A DNA stretch of 64,000 nucleotides from assembly GCF_000429245.1 (NCBI RefSeq), contig NZ_KE386870.1, positions 279,311 to 343,310 of the forward strand, read 5' to 3'. A model generated the notes under the pieces. The model had not been told where the DNA came from. It ran no database searches and saw only the letters and a program-made list of their open reading frames with translations. This document shows, piece by piece, positions 8,536 through 16,650 of this stretch. The position numbers and the translations under genes were made by a program. The stretch is from Schaalia georgiae DSM 6843 (lineage in GTDB: Bacteria; Actinomycetota; Actinomycetes; Actinomycetales; Actinomycetaceae). The stretch's first letter is position 1. Every line of letters starts with the position of its first letter.

Positions 8536-8865
8536 TCAGTGTGCCCGTGCGGGGCGGAGGGCCCGCAGTGCCCGCCTCGGGCTGCACGCCCGGACGATCC
8601 GCAGGGCCCGGCTCTTGAGGCGGTCGCGCACGTGCCAGATCATGTGCGCGCCAACGGCGATGAAGATCGTGTTCGTCAGGAACGACGGCCATGCCCCCGT
8701 CGAGGCGCACGCGGTGGCGAGCAGCATGCACGAGGTGACGTTGAGGGAGTGGTAGCGCAACGAGTCGGGGGCGAAGCGCTTGGAGGACACCAGGTAGTAG
8801 GCCACTACTGAAGCGGCGGCGCCGAGCCAGCCGAGAACTGTGATCGCGAGAGAGGGGATTGCCAT
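8536..8865 (-). CDS. Small membrane protein, CBU_0592-like
   Basis: 109 residues. It has three hydrophobic segments, starting with LAITVLGWLGAAASVVAYYL and then SLNVTSCMLLATACASTG and FLTNTIFIAVGAHMIW, and a basic C-terminal tail. The pattern LGWLGA...AYYLVS near the start, with a later N-x-I-F helix, matches the CBU_0592 family of uncharacterised inner-membrane proteins. The ATG at 8865 has a weak ribosome site. It is divergent from the LysR gene, so the regulator may control it (inference). The last 30 residues (Arg/Ala-rich) look like an extension of the family core. Confidence 0.65.
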   Translation of the reverse strand: MAIPSLAITVLGWLGAAASVVAYYLVSSKRFAPDSLRYHSLNVTSCMLLATACASTGAWPSFLTNTIFIAVGAHMIWHVRDRLKSRALRIVRACSPRRALRALRPARAH

Positions 8866-8912
8866 GCCGACAATGGTGCCCCGTTAACCAATCAAGTGCA
8901 ATTGAATAGTTC

Positions 8913-8944
8913 TATAGTGATCATGAAGGATCACTTAAAGGAGG
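8913..8944 (+). promoter_or_regulatory. Promoter and inverted repeat of the LysR gene
   Basis: TATAGT (8913-8918) is a good -10. A perfect 7-bp inverted repeat, AGTGATC (8916-8922) and GATCACT (8929-8935), overlaps the likely start of transcription. AAAGGAGG (8937-8944) then serves the ATG at 8951. LysR proteins bind such interrupted palindromes next to their own genes, so this is a candidate autoregulatory site between the divergent genes. Confidence 0.6.
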
Positions 8945-8950
8945 ATGGAT

Positions 8951-9862
8951 ATGGACATCGACCCCCGCAGGCTCCCCTTTCTCATGGCCGTCGGGCGTGA
9001 AGGGGGCATCGTCGCCGCCGCGGACATCCTCATGGTCTCGCCCTCGGCCGTGTCCCAGCAGATCCAGAAGCTCGAGGACGAGGTCGGCCTCAAACTGGTC
9101 GAGCGCACGACTGCGGGCGCGGTCCTCACCCCCGCGGGCAGGATCGTGGCCGACAGCGGGGAGCGCATCAGCACCGAGATCGCCGAGACGCTCAAGGCGT
9201 TGCGGCCCCTGACGGGCCAGGTCACGGGGACTGCCACTATTGGGGCGTTCCTCACGGTGATCCGCTCCACGTTGATCCCGGCGCTGGCCACCCTCGACGA
9301 GAACCTGCCGGGCGTGGATCTGCGCATCGAGGAGACCGACGAGCAGCCCGGGATGGCGCGTCTGCGCACGGGGGCCTTCGACCTGCTGGTGATCGAGCGC
9401 GACGAGGAACCCGGGATCGCGCCGCGCGGCTACACGGACACCCCCTTCATCGACGAGCCGTGGGTGCTGGTCACACCCGATTCGGCCCCCGCCATCGGCT
9501 CCATCGCGGATTTGGGCGAGCTCACGTGGCTGCGCACCACCCCCGGATCCACGGGCGACCATGTCATGCGCCGCATCACGAAGTCGCTGCCCGCGACGCA
9601 CTGGGCCCCGCACACGTACACGACCTATGACGTCGCCCGCGCTCTCGTGCGAGCCAGGGTGGGCTCCACCGTCCTGCCCGCGATGGCCCTGTCGGGGGCG
9701 AACTTCGAGGGGATGCGCGTCACACCTCTGCCGACCCTGGGCACACGTCAGATCCTTCTGCGCCGTAAGAACCACGGGTGGGACGAGGCGGGAGCGCCCG
9801 CCCGCGTCGCGGCGCACCTGCTGGAGTGGACGCGCCACCACGATTCCACCGTCACCGAGTAG
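8951..9862 (+). CDS. LysR-family transcriptional regulator
   Basis: 303 residues: N-terminal winged HTH (about 4-63, RLPFLMAVGREGGIVAAADI and SPSAVSQQIQKLEDEVGLKL), then a substrate-binding domain (about 88-295). The ATG at 8951 is six bases from the ribosome site; the in-frame ATG at 8945 abuts it. LysR regulators usually act on a divergent neighbour, here the small membrane protein at 8536-8865. The effector is unknown. Its stop is eight bases from the end of the convergent MBL gene, with no visible terminator between them. Confidence 0.88.
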   Translation: MDIDPRRLPFLMAVGREGGIVAAADILMVSPSAVSQQIQKLEDEVGLKLVERTTAGAVLTPAGRIVADSGERISTEIAETLKALRPLTGQVTGTATIGAFLTVIRSTLIPALATLDENLPGVDLRIEETDEQPGMARLRTGAFDLLVIERDEEPGIAPRGYTDTPFIDEPWVLVTPDSAPAIGSIADLGELTWLRTTPGSTGDHVMRRITKSLPATHWAPHTYTTYDVARALVRARVGSTVLPAMALSGANFEGMRVTPLPTLGTRQILLRRKNHGWDEAGAPARVAAHLLEWTRHHDSTVTE

Positions 9863-9870
9863 GGAGCGCC

Positions 9871-10668
9871 CTACAGCTCGTAAACGGCGCCCCCGCGCGC
9901 GAAACTCAAAGGCCCGTCCCAAGTGCGCGTCAACTCAGCGCGCACCAGCTCGTGGCTGGTCCACGGCTGGATGTGTGTCGCGACCAGGATGCCCGCCCCC
10001 GCCTCGGCGGCCACCCGCCCGGCGCGCAGGCCGTCCATGTGGATGCCCCGCACCCGGTCTGCGGACGTGAAACCGACCTCGGACAGCAGTAGGTCAGCGC
10101 CCCGCGCGCCCTCGACGATGGAGGGGCACTCGTCGGTGTCCCCCGTGTAGAACAGGGAGACCGTCCGGTCGGGGTCGGCCTCGCTGGGCCCCTCCACCCG
10201 AACGCCGTAAGCCTCGATGGAGTGCCGGCCGGGGAACGCGCGCAGCAACAGCGGCCCCACGCGGACCACGGTCGCGGAATCGACCCTCGCGAAGGCGAAC
10301 TCGCCGGAGTAGTCCTCCAGCCCCACCGCGCCCTCGATCTGGCGCACACGGCCCAGGGTGCCGTCGGGCCCCAGGAGCAGCAGGGGCGCCAGGTCCCTGG
10401 CCGGCCCCCACTTGCGGTGCACCTGCAAGGAGATGATGTCGCCCATGTGGTCCGCGTGGCAGTGGGACAGGAACAGGGCGTCGATGTCGCACGGGTCCAT
10501 GTACCGCCATAGGGCGCCGAAAGACCCCGGCCCCAGGTCGAGTAGCACGGAGAAGGTTCTGAGCAGGCCGGATACGGGGCACCGCCCCTCGGCCTGGACC
10601 AGATAGCACGAGGCAGGGGAGGCCGGGCCCGACATCGACCCTGTCGCGCCGACGACCGTGAGCCTCAT
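9871..10668 (-). CDS. MBL-fold metal-dependent hydrolase
   Basis: 265 residues with the metallo-beta-lactamase HxHxDH motif LSHCHADHMGD (His69, His71, Asp73, His74), a later metal ligand in FYTGDTDECP and the C-terminal LVATHIQPW histidine. The layout resembles RNase Z/PhnP-like phosphodiesterases. In actinobacteria a gene of this type commonly follows murI. The ATG at 10668 overlaps the murI stop (ATGA), so it is translationally coupled. The substrate is unproven; cyclic phosphodiesters are a guess from the family. Confidence 0.82.
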   Translation of the reverse strand: MRLTVVGATGSMSGPASPASCYLVQAEGRCPVSGLLRTFSVLLDLGPGSFGALWRYMDPCDIDALFLSHCHADHMGDIISLQVHRKWGPARDLAPLLLLGPDGTLGRVRQIEGAVGLEDYSGEFAFARVDSATVVRVGPLLLRAFPGRHSIEAYGVRVEGPSEADPDRTVSLFYTGDTDECPSIVEGARGADLLLSEVGFTSADRVRGIHMDGLRAGRVAAEAGAGILVATHIQPWTSHELVRAELTRTWDGPLSFARGGAVYEL

Positions 10669-11492
10669 AGCTCTGCGCCCTCGACGGCCATCGTGCGGAC
10701 CGCCGACACCTCGGGGCCCAGGAAACGCCGCGCGAGGCGCCCGAAGTCCCCGCTCCCGCCGGTCGAGTAGAACTGGTGGCACGGCGAGACGCCGCCGCGG
10801 GGCTCGTGGAGCAGATCCCGATCGACGAGTTCGTTGTAAGTGACGTTCGCAGTCGCCTCGGAGGAGGTCACCAGGGCGACTTCCTCTCCCATGACGCGCC
10901 CTATCACGCCCGTGAGCAGAGGGTAGTGCGTGCAGCCGAGGACCAGGGTGTCCACGCCCGCCTCCTTGAGGGGGGCCAGGTACTGCGTGGCCACAGCCTC
11001 GAGCTCTGCGCCGGTGGTGATCCCCGCCTCGACGAACTCCACGAAACGCGGGCACTCGCGCTGGGTGAGGCTCAATCCGGGGACCGCGGCGAGGACGTGG
11101 GAGTATGCCTCGGACTGGATCGTCGCCCGGGTCCCGATCACGCCGACGCGCCCGTTCCTGGTCGCCGTCACGGCCTGGCGCGCGGCGGGCGTGATGACCT
11201 CGACGACCGGGATGCCGGCGTCCACCCAGTAGCGCTCCCGGGCATCCGCCAGGGCGGCGGCCGTCGCGGTGTTGCAGGCGATGATGAGCGCTTTGACGCC
11301 CATGGAGGCCAACTGGTCGAGGCATGCGAGGGTGTAGGTGCGCACCTGCGCGACCGGCCGGGGGCCGTAGGGCGTGTGACGGGTGTCGCCCAGGTACACG
11401 ACCTCTTCGTCCGGGAGCTTGTCGATGACCGCGCGCGCGACGGTCAGGCCCCCCAGGCCCGAGTCGAAAATACCGATCGGGGCGTTGTTCAT
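10665..11492 (-). CDS. murI: Glutamate racemase
   Basis: 275 residues; converts L-glutamate to D-glutamate for peptidoglycan. Both catalytic cysteines are present: Cys73 in IIACNTATAAA and Cys187 in LGCTHYPLL. The N-terminal GIFDSGLGGLTV carries the acid Asp10. The ATG at 11492 gives the canonical N-terminus. It lies 11 bases after the DUF2017 gene and overlaps the MBL gene, forming clpS-DUF2017-murI-MBL, an arrangement common in actinobacteria. Confidence 0.95.
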   Translation of the reverse strand: MNNAPIGIFDSGLGGLTVARAVIDKLPDEEVVYLGDTRHTPYGPRPVAQVRTYTLACLDQLASMGVKALIIACNTATAAALADARERYWVDAGIPVVEVITPAARQAVTATRNGRVGVIGTRATIQSEAYSHVLAAVPGLSLTQRECPRFVEFVEAGITTGAELEAVATQYLAPLKEAGVDTLVLGCTHYPLLTGVIGRVMGEEVALVTSSEATANVTYNELVDRDLLHEPRGGVSPCHQFYSTGGSGDFGRLARRFLGPEVSAVRTMAVEGAEL

Positions 11493-11503
11493 GTATGTGA
11501 CCC

Positions 11504-12109
11504 TCAGTCCTCGTGGTGCTCTTGCATGGCCGTCAGGAGTGAATCCTGCCACCAGGTAACGAGCATATAGATTATGGCGACGCTTTGCGTGTGCTCGCCC
11601 GTGGGCTCGCTCATGGCCAGGGCCTCCACCGCCTCCGCGTCCGAGGTGGTCGCCATCCCCAGCTCCCCCGCAAGTCCCAGGCGGATGTCGTTGAGGGCGC
11701 CCAGGCACTGCCAAGCGTCGGCGGCCCTGACGCGCAGGTCGGCCTCGTCGGAGTCGGAGGCCCGGGGGTGCCCGCGCACCGGAGCGGCCCCGTCGAGGAT
11801 CCGCCAGAAGGCGCGCAGCCGGCGGGACTTGTCCGAACGCACGATGTCCTCGGTCAAGGCGCGCAACGACTGGGCGGTCTGCGCGTCCGCGCTCATCGGC
11901 GGCAGCAGGAACTCCAGCGAGCGCTCCACGGGGGCGTCGCGCTTGTCCTCGGGGCCGGTCGACGCCGACACCATGATCGACATCCCCTCGGCGTCGCTGG
12001 GATCGTCGAGGACCACCAGGATCTCGGAGACGAGTTGGCGCAGCAGCAGGAGCGAGCGCCGGTCGATGCGCGCCGAGTAGTACGCGCCGTCGCGTGTGAA
12101 GGGGCCCAT
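11504..12109 (-). CDS. DUF2017-family protein
   Basis: A 201-residue mostly helical acidic protein (MGPFTRDGAYYSARIDRRSL, then LLRQLVSEILVVLDDP). Its position directly downstream of clpS (10-base gap) and upstream of murI is characteristic of DUF2017 proteins in actinobacteria. The function is unknown; the conserved link to clpS suggests a role near regulated proteolysis (inference). The start ATG at 12109 is the first that gives the family N-terminus. Confidence 0.8.
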   Translation of the reverse strand: MGPFTRDGAYYSARIDRRSLLLLRQLVSEILVVLDDPSDAEGMSIMVSASTGPEDKRDAPVERSLEFLLPPMSADAQTAQSLRALTEDIVRSDKSRRLRAFWRILDGAAPVRGHPRASDSDEADLRVRAADAWQCLGALNDIRLGLAGELGMATTSDAEAVEALAMSEPTGEHTQSVAIIYMLVTWWQDSLLTAMQEHHED

Positions 12110-12119
12110 CTCGGCGCCC

Positions 12120-12443
12120 TCAGTGCGCTTGGGCGCCCGCTGGCGCGGGCTCCATCGTGGCGCGCAGGCCGTACGTGTGCAGTGCCACGACATCCGCCTC
12201 GATCCGCTCGCGCGGCCCGGAGTTGACGACGGCCCTGCCCGTCGTGTGGACGCGCATCATGAGCTCGTGGGCCCTGGCGCGGGAGTATCCGAAGTGCCGT
12301 TGGAGGACCGCCGTCACGTACCCCATGAGGTTGACGGGATCGTCCCAGACGATTGCTCGCCATAGGGGGATCTCGTAGGCGCGCGCCCACGCCTCGGCGC
12401 GCGCCCGCGGGCGCGCGTCTGTGCGGGGTGCAGTGGTGGCCAT
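12120..12443 (-). CDS. clpS: ClpS adaptor for Clp protease
   Basis: A 107-residue adaptor that delivers N-end-rule substrates to ClpC/ClpA-ClpP. The core is WRAIVWDDPVNLMGYVTAVL (the DDxxN substrate pocket), followed by RAHELMMRVHTTGRAVV. The N-terminal tail is Ala/Arg-rich. It is divergent from pncB (82 bases apart), a conserved actinobacterial arrangement, and heads the minus-strand clpS-DUF2017-murI-MBL group. Confidence 0.92.
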   Translation of the reverse strand: MATTAPRTDARPRARAEAWARAYEIPLWRAIVWDDPVNLMGYVTAVLQRHFGYSRARAHELMMRVHTTGRAVVNSGPRERIEADVVALHTYGLRATMEPAPAGAQAH

Positions 12444-12513
12444 GTCCCAAGCCTATTGTCCCCGGCGCGTCTTGAATACCGTTTTCGCCCCACTCGTGAC
12501 CAGCCGAACACGG

Positions 12514-12525
12514 TATCCTCGTCAC
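12514..12525 (+). promoter_or_regulatory. -10 element placing the transcript start at the pncB ATG
   Basis: TATCCT (12514-12519) ends six bases before the pncB ATG at 12526, so transcription would begin at about the A of the start codon. There is no ribosome-binding site upstream. This predicts a leaderless mRNA. No clear -35 is seen. Confidence 0.5.
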
Positions 12526-13869
12526 ATGGCAGCCTCTCCGTCATCCTCTTTCCTCACAGATATGTACGAGCTCACCATGCTCGACGCGGCGCTCCACGAT
12601 GGTACGGCCCAGCGGCGGTGCGTGTTCGAGGTCTTCGGGCGCAGGCTCCCCGCGACGCGGAGGTTCGGCGTCGTGGCGGGCACTGGCCGCATCCTCGAGG
12701 CACTGCAGCGCTTCACCTTCGACTCAGAGCAGATCGAGTGGATGCGCGACAATGGGATCGTCTCCGAGCGCGCGCTGGACTATCTCGCGGACTTCTGCTT
12801 CTCGGGAACGATCTGGGGCTACGCCGAGGGCGAGTGCTACTTCCCGGGCTCGCCCCTGCTCACCGTCCAGGGCACTTTCGCGGAGTGCACCGTGCTGGAG
12901 ACGCTCCTCCTGTCGATACTCAACCACGATTGCGCCGTCGCCTCGGCGGCCTCGCGCATGACGATCGCCGCCCACGGGCGGCCCTGCATGGACATGGGGG
13001 CGCGACGTGCCCACGAGCGCGCCGCCGTCTCAGCGGCCCGCGCCGCCGTCATCGGGGGGTTCCAGGGGACCTCCGACCTCGAGGCCGCCAAGCGTTACGG
13101 GATCCGAGCGATCGGGACCGCCGCGCACGCCTTCACACTGCTGCACGACGACGAGCGCGCGGCCTTCGACTCCCAGGTCGCCAACCTCGGCCCGGGCACC
13201 ACGTTGCTCGTCGACACCTACGACGTCGCCCAGGGCGTCGTCAACGCGGTCGAGGCGGCCCGCGCGGCGGGCGGCGAACTCGGAGCGGTGCGCCTGGACT
13301 CGGGCGACCTGGTGGCGCAGGCGTTCAAAGTGCGCGGCCAGCTCGACGCGATGGGGGCGACGTCTACGAAGATCACGGTGACCTCGGACCTGGACGAGTA
13401 CGCGATCGCGGCACTGGGCGCCGCCCCTGTGGACTCCTACGGGGTGGGGACCCGGCTGGTGACGGGCTCGGGCGTGCCCACGGCCGCGCTCGTGTACAAG
13501 GTGGTCGCGCGCGAGGACTCGGGCGGTGGCATGAGGCCCGTCGCCAAGAAGTCCGAGTCGAAGTCCACGGTCGGGGGCATGAAGGCAGCCGGGCGTGTCG
13601 TAGGCGAGGAGGGGTACGCCGCAGAGGAGCTCCTGCTGGTCGGCGTCCCCCTCGACGGGGCCGCCGACGCGCTCCAGGCGCGGGGGGCCCGACCGCTGCA
13701 GATCCCCCTGGTCGTCGACGGCAGGATCGACCCGCGCATGTGGGGGAGCGAGGCGCTCGCGCGCGCCCAGGAGCGCCACATCCGCTCGCGCAACGAGTTG
13801 CCCTACCAGGCGTGGCGCCTCTCCGAGGGCGAGACTGCGATCCCCACCCGCTACGAGAAGGCGGGCTGA
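12526..13869 (+). CDS. pncB: Nicotinate phosphoribosyltransferase
   Basis: 447 residues; makes nicotinate mononucleotide from nicotinate and PRPP in NAD salvage. It has FLTDMYELTMLDAAL at the start, MDMGARRAHERAAVSAAR with the family arginines, GTAAHAF carrying the phosphorylated-type histidine (about 205), and VRLDSGDL plus SYGVGTRLVTG in the phosphate-binding barrel. The frame is open further upstream, but ATG 12526 gives the family N-terminus (MAASPSSSFLTDMYELTM) and fits the leaderless promoter. Confidence 0.93.
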   Translation: MAASPSSSFLTDMYELTMLDAALHDGTAQRRCVFEVFGRRLPATRRFGVVAGTGRILEALQRFTFDSEQIEWMRDNGIVSERALDYLADFCFSGTIWGYAEGECYFPGSPLLTVQGTFAECTVLETLLLSILNHDCAVASAASRMTIAAHGRPCMDMGARRAHERAAVSAARAAVIGGFQGTSDLEAAKRYGIRAIGTAAHAFTLLHDDERAAFDSQVANLGPGTTLLVDTYDVAQGVVNAVEAARAAGGELGAVRLDSGDLVAQAFKVRGQLDAMGATSTKITVTSDLDEYAIAALGAAPVDSYGVGTRLVTGSGVPTAALVYKVVAREDSGGGMRPVAKKSESKSTVGGMKAAGRVVGEEGYAAEELLLVGVPLDGAADALQARGARPLQIPLVVDGRIDPRMWGSEALARAQERHIRSRNELPYQAWRLSEGETAIPTRYEKAG

Positions 13870-14038
13870 GTCGGCCACCGTGGAACCTGCCAGTCAGGAT
13901 CGTGGTCACCGCCCGCTACGAGGGGTGGGCCGGGGCGACCAGGCGCTCCCGTAACCGGGCGGCCACTCCGCCCCCTACAAGGGGCCAGCTCGGTCCGTCC
14001 GCCTCCCAGGCCGCCGGGCGCGCCGCCGCCAGCGCCCG

Positions 14039-14746
14039 CTAGTGCGAGGAACAGCCGATGCGGAGGGCTGGCCGGACGCGCGCCGGGGCGCTGCCGCGGG
14101 TCGCCTTTCCGAGCCGCTGGCGCACCTGACCGTGGAGAACGGTCCCCGACACGACGCGCTCATCGACCGTCTCTTCTCCGGCGAACAGGCAGAACGTCCA
14201 GCGGGAGCGCAGTTCTGAATCGGGCGGCAGAGGGCTCTGCAAGACTAAAGAGCACCATAGCTGGCGCGTCATCAGGAGACGGGTGTCGTAACCGCCGACC
14301 GAATAGACGCCGGCAGGCGCCGCCGTGACCTCGTTGTAGCTGCCCATGGCGATACCCGCTTCAGAGACAAGCGCGGCGAACAACGTCCAGTCCGATTCCG
14401 GACAGGCGTGGTCCGCCCCATAGGGCAAATGCTCGTCAATGAAATCCGGCTTCGTGATCTCGTGCTGGCTTTCGCGCACGTGGATGGGCAGCGCTGTGCG
14501 GACATCGAACCGCTCTGGATTCGGCACGAGAAGCGGTCCGTAGACGGTGCTGTTGGAATAGCGCGCCTTGGCGAAGTGCTCGCTGAGCCACCCGCAGGAA
14601 GCGCGGGCGTCCTGCCACACCGATTCGTCGAATGCGGTGGAGAGGTAGTCGCGGTCCGGAATGGGGAGTCCGCGCTCGACGAGGGCGTCGCGAATCGATG
14701 GCGATTGCGCCCAACCGCTTTCAGACAGTGTTTCGATGAAATCCAT
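14039..14746 (-). CDS. Hypothetical protein, 235 residues
   Basis: I recognise no family. The protein is soluble, with no signal peptide or membrane helix, and is Ser/Pro/Trp-containing (MDFIETLSESGWAQSPSIRD, DFIDEHLPYGADHACPESDW). It contains six cysteines. Part of it is noticeably lower in GC than its neighbours, which hints at acquisition. It follows a 74-residue gene by 20 bases and probably shares its promoter at the 32-bp palindrome. The ATG at 14746 has a GGAGAG site. Its last 30 residues are Arg/Ala-rich and may be frame drift. Confidence 0.55.
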   Translation of the reverse strand: MDFIETLSESGWAQSPSIRDALVERGLPIPDRDYLSTAFDESVWQDARASCGWLSEHFAKARYSNSTVYGPLLVPNPERFDVRTALPIHVRESQHEITKPDFIDEHLPYGADHACPESDWTLFAALVSEAGIAMGSYNEVTAAPAGVYSVGGYDTRLLMTRQLWCSLVLQSPLPPDSELRSRWTFCLFAGEETVDERVVSGTVLHGQVRQRLGKATRGSAPARVRPALRIGCSSH

Positions 14747-14766
14747 TCTGCTCTCCGATTATGTGA

Positions 14767-14991
14767 CTAGTCGCGCATGACGTGGTGCGCTCGGATTGCG
14801 CCTCGTGACGGTGCCCCGGAGTCGTGCGTGAAGCGGCCGGGGAAGCGCGCAAGCGCTTTTACCCTTGAGACGTACCTCATTGTATTGATCATCAGGGTCC
14901 GGCGACTCATGAGGCACAGCCTGGTGGGCGCGGTTCGGCCACCGCACCTGGGCGCATCGCGCAGGGGTGGAGCGGCGGGGGCCGCTTTCAT
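14767..14991 (-). CDS. Hypothetical basic protein, 74 residues
   Basis: A small Arg-rich protein starting MKAAPAAPPLRDAPRCGGRT, ending AHHVMRD. The ATG at 14991 has GGAGG seven to eight bases upstream (GTGGAGGTATCTCT). It lies just inside a long palindromic control region and 20 bases ahead of the 235-residue gene, so the two look like an operon. Homology is not recognised and the amino-acid content is biased, so it could be a spurious or decayed leader. I rate it on its start signals only. Confidence 0.4.
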   Translation of the reverse strand: MKAAPAAPPLRDAPRCGGRTAPTRLCLMSRRTLMINTMRYVSRVKALARFPGRFTHDSGAPSRGAIRAHHVMRD

Positions 14992-15021
14992 AGAGATACC
15001 TCCACTTGTACAGCGATACCA

Positions 15022-15090
15022 CACTTTGCAAGTGTTATAACGCTTGCAAAGTGACGGTATCCCTTTGAAAACTCCACTTCGCTTGCAAAA
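15022..15090. promoter_or_regulatory. 32-bp palindrome with a third half-site
   Basis: CACTTTGCAAG (15022-15032) and CTTGCAAAGTG (15043-15053) are perfect 11-bp arms. The 10-base centre TGTTATAACG is itself palindromic except for its outer pair, so 30 of 32 bases are self-complementary. A further half-site, CGCTTGCAAAA, lies at 15080-15090. The centre reads TATAAC on both strands and may be a -10. It sits about 30 bases upstream of the 74-residue gene (minus strand). This looks like a regulator-binding region; the regulator is unknown. Confidence 0.65.
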
Positions 15091-15250
15091 CAGCACCCGC
15101 GTCCGATCCACGGGCGAGCTTTCCCTTTGAAAACGTGGCGTACCTTCTAGATACCGGCCGAGTGCCCGCCCCGCGGGCGCGACTTCCCTTTGAGAACGCG
15201 GCGTCGCCTGCGGAATAGTCTGCGCGAGGCATTGACCAAGATGTTCTCCG
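15059..15250. repeat. Three imperfect tandem repeats of about 62 bp
   Basis: CCCTTTGAAAAC begins at 15061 and 15123, and CCCTTTGAGAAC at 15186 (spacings 62 and 63). Each is followed by GC-rich sequence with partial similarity, such as CGGGCGAGCT against CGGGCGCGACT. I see no convincing gene from 14992 to 15579. The frames on the minus strand (FSKGKLARGS-like) just translate the repeats. Confidence 0.65.
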
Positions 15251-15488
15251 ATACAGAACCCTGACGGGAGGACGGTGGGGCAGTGCAATGGGGGTCTGGT
15301 GGCATTGATGGCGTGCGGCGGGCGCGCGGGGTGGGACGGGGAACACGGCCAGGAAGGCGGCGGGCCCGTTGCGAAGAACGCGGACCCATTCCGCCGGTCC
15401 TCTGGGAAGGCGGCGGTCGCGGCTGGTTGGACTGTGGACCCGCTGCGAAGACTGTGGACCCGCTCGGCGGATCCTCCGAGAACGCGGC

Positions 15489-15586
15489 GGGTCCGACGGC
15501 TCACGCGACACCGCCCAGCGGATAGAGGGACGGCGGATGCCTTGAAGGGCAGCGGGTCCGACGGCTCACGTGGCACCGCCTAGCGG
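15489..15586. repeat. 33-bp direct repeat at the 3' end of wecB
   Basis: GGGTCCGACGGCTCACG begins at 15489 and again at 15554. Each continues to CACCGCC and AGCGG with three mismatches over 33 bases. The second copy overlaps the stop of wecB. Upstream (15370-15480), a looser GTGGACCCGCT motif is repeated several times. Confidence 0.7.
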
Positions 15587-16650
15587 GCGCGCTCGGCCAG
15601 GAGGCGGGCGACGCGGGGCGCTGCGCGCCCGTCGCCGTAAGGGGCGGCGTCGGTGTCGGCGGGCCGGGGCCGGGATGCGGCCCGGACCAGGTCGTCGCCG
15701 GTGCCCACGAGGATGTTCCACCCCAGTTCCACCGTTTCGACCCACTCGGTTTCCGCGCGCACGGTCGTGGCGGGCACGCGCAGCAAGAAGGCTTCCTTCT
15801 GCAAGCCGCCGGAGTCGGTGATGACGCCGCGCGCGCCCATCATGGCGCCCACCAGCTCCGGGTAGGGCAGGGGAGGGTGCGGGGCAAGGCCGCCCCGGGC
15901 GATGGCGATGCCCGCCCTCTTGCACGCCGCGACGAGGCGCGGGTGGGCGAGGAGGACGACCGGGTGGCCCACCCTCCCCAGTGACGTGAGGAGGGCGTCG
16001 AGGCGTGCGGGGTCATCGGTGTTGGAGGGGCGGTGGATGGTGGCCAGGGAGTAGGAGCCGGCCGTGAGGCTGAGTGAGCGCTCGACAGCGGAGGGGCCCT
16101 GTCCGGCGACCTCGTCGCGCACGCGCGCCAGGACATCGGCCATGACATCGCCGACCACGACGGAGCGGCCCCCCAGCCCCTCCGCCTCCAAGTGCGCGGC
16201 GGCGGCGGCTGTCGGCGCCAGCAGCAGGTCGGCGGCGTGGTCGGTGAGGACCCGGTTGACCTCCTCGGGCATCGACCGGTTGAAGGACCGCAGGCCGGCC
16301 TCCAGGTGCGCCGTGGGGACGTGGAGTTTCACAGCGGCCAGGGCGGCGGCGAGCGTCGAGTTCGTGTCCCCGTACACGAGCGCCCAGTCGGGGCGGTGGC
16401 GGGCCAGGACGGGGTCCATCGCGGCCAGCATCCGGCCCGTTTGGACGCCGTGGGTGCCCGAGCCCACGCCCAGGTGCTCGTCGGGTGGGCTGATGCGCAG
16501 GTCGGAGAAGAACACGTCGGAGAGCAGCGGGTCGTAGTGCTGCCCGGTGTGGACGATGACGTGGTCGATCCCCGCCTCGCGCAGCGCCCAGTCGATGGGG
16601 GCGAGTTTGACGAACTGGGGGCGGGCTCCCACGACGGACATCACGCGCAC
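15580..16650 (-). CDS. wecB: UDP-N-acetylglucosamine 2-epimerase
   Basis: 356 residues; interconverts UDP-GlcNAc and UDP-ManNAc for surface polysaccharide. It has VMSVVGARPQFVKLAPI at the start, HTGQHYD, HLEAGLRSFNRSMPEEVNRV, ATIHRPSNTDDP and the substrate loop ITDSGGLQKEAF. The GTG at 16650 restores the family N-terminus and has a G-rich site upstream; it overlaps the upstream glycosyltransferase by ten bases. The partner enzyme that oxidises UDP-ManNAc (wecC) is encoded 2.8 kb away on the other strand. Confidence 0.92.
   Translation of the reverse strand: MRVMSVVGARPQFVKLAPIDWALREAGIDHVIVHTGQHYDPLLSDVFFSDLRISPPDEHLGVGSGTHGVQTGRMLAAMDPVLARHRPDWALVYGDTNSTLAAALAAVKLHVPTAHLEAGLRSFNRSMPEEVNRVLTDHAADLLLAPTAAAAAHLEAEGLGGRSVVVGDVMADVLARVRDEVAGQGPSAVERSLSLTAGSYSLATIHRPSNTDDPARLDALLTSLGRVGHPVVLLAHPRLVAACKRAGIAIARGGLAPHPPLPYPELVGAMMGARGVITDSGGLQKEAFLLRVPATTVRAETEWVETVELGWNILVGTGDDLVRAASRPRPADTDAAPYGDGRAAPRVARLLAERAR

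Noticed and set aside
15035-15576. Minus-strand frames reading FSKGKLARGS-like repeats
   Set aside because: They translate the 62-bp repeats in different frames and have no start signals. The repeat spacing (62 and 63) does not keep one frame.
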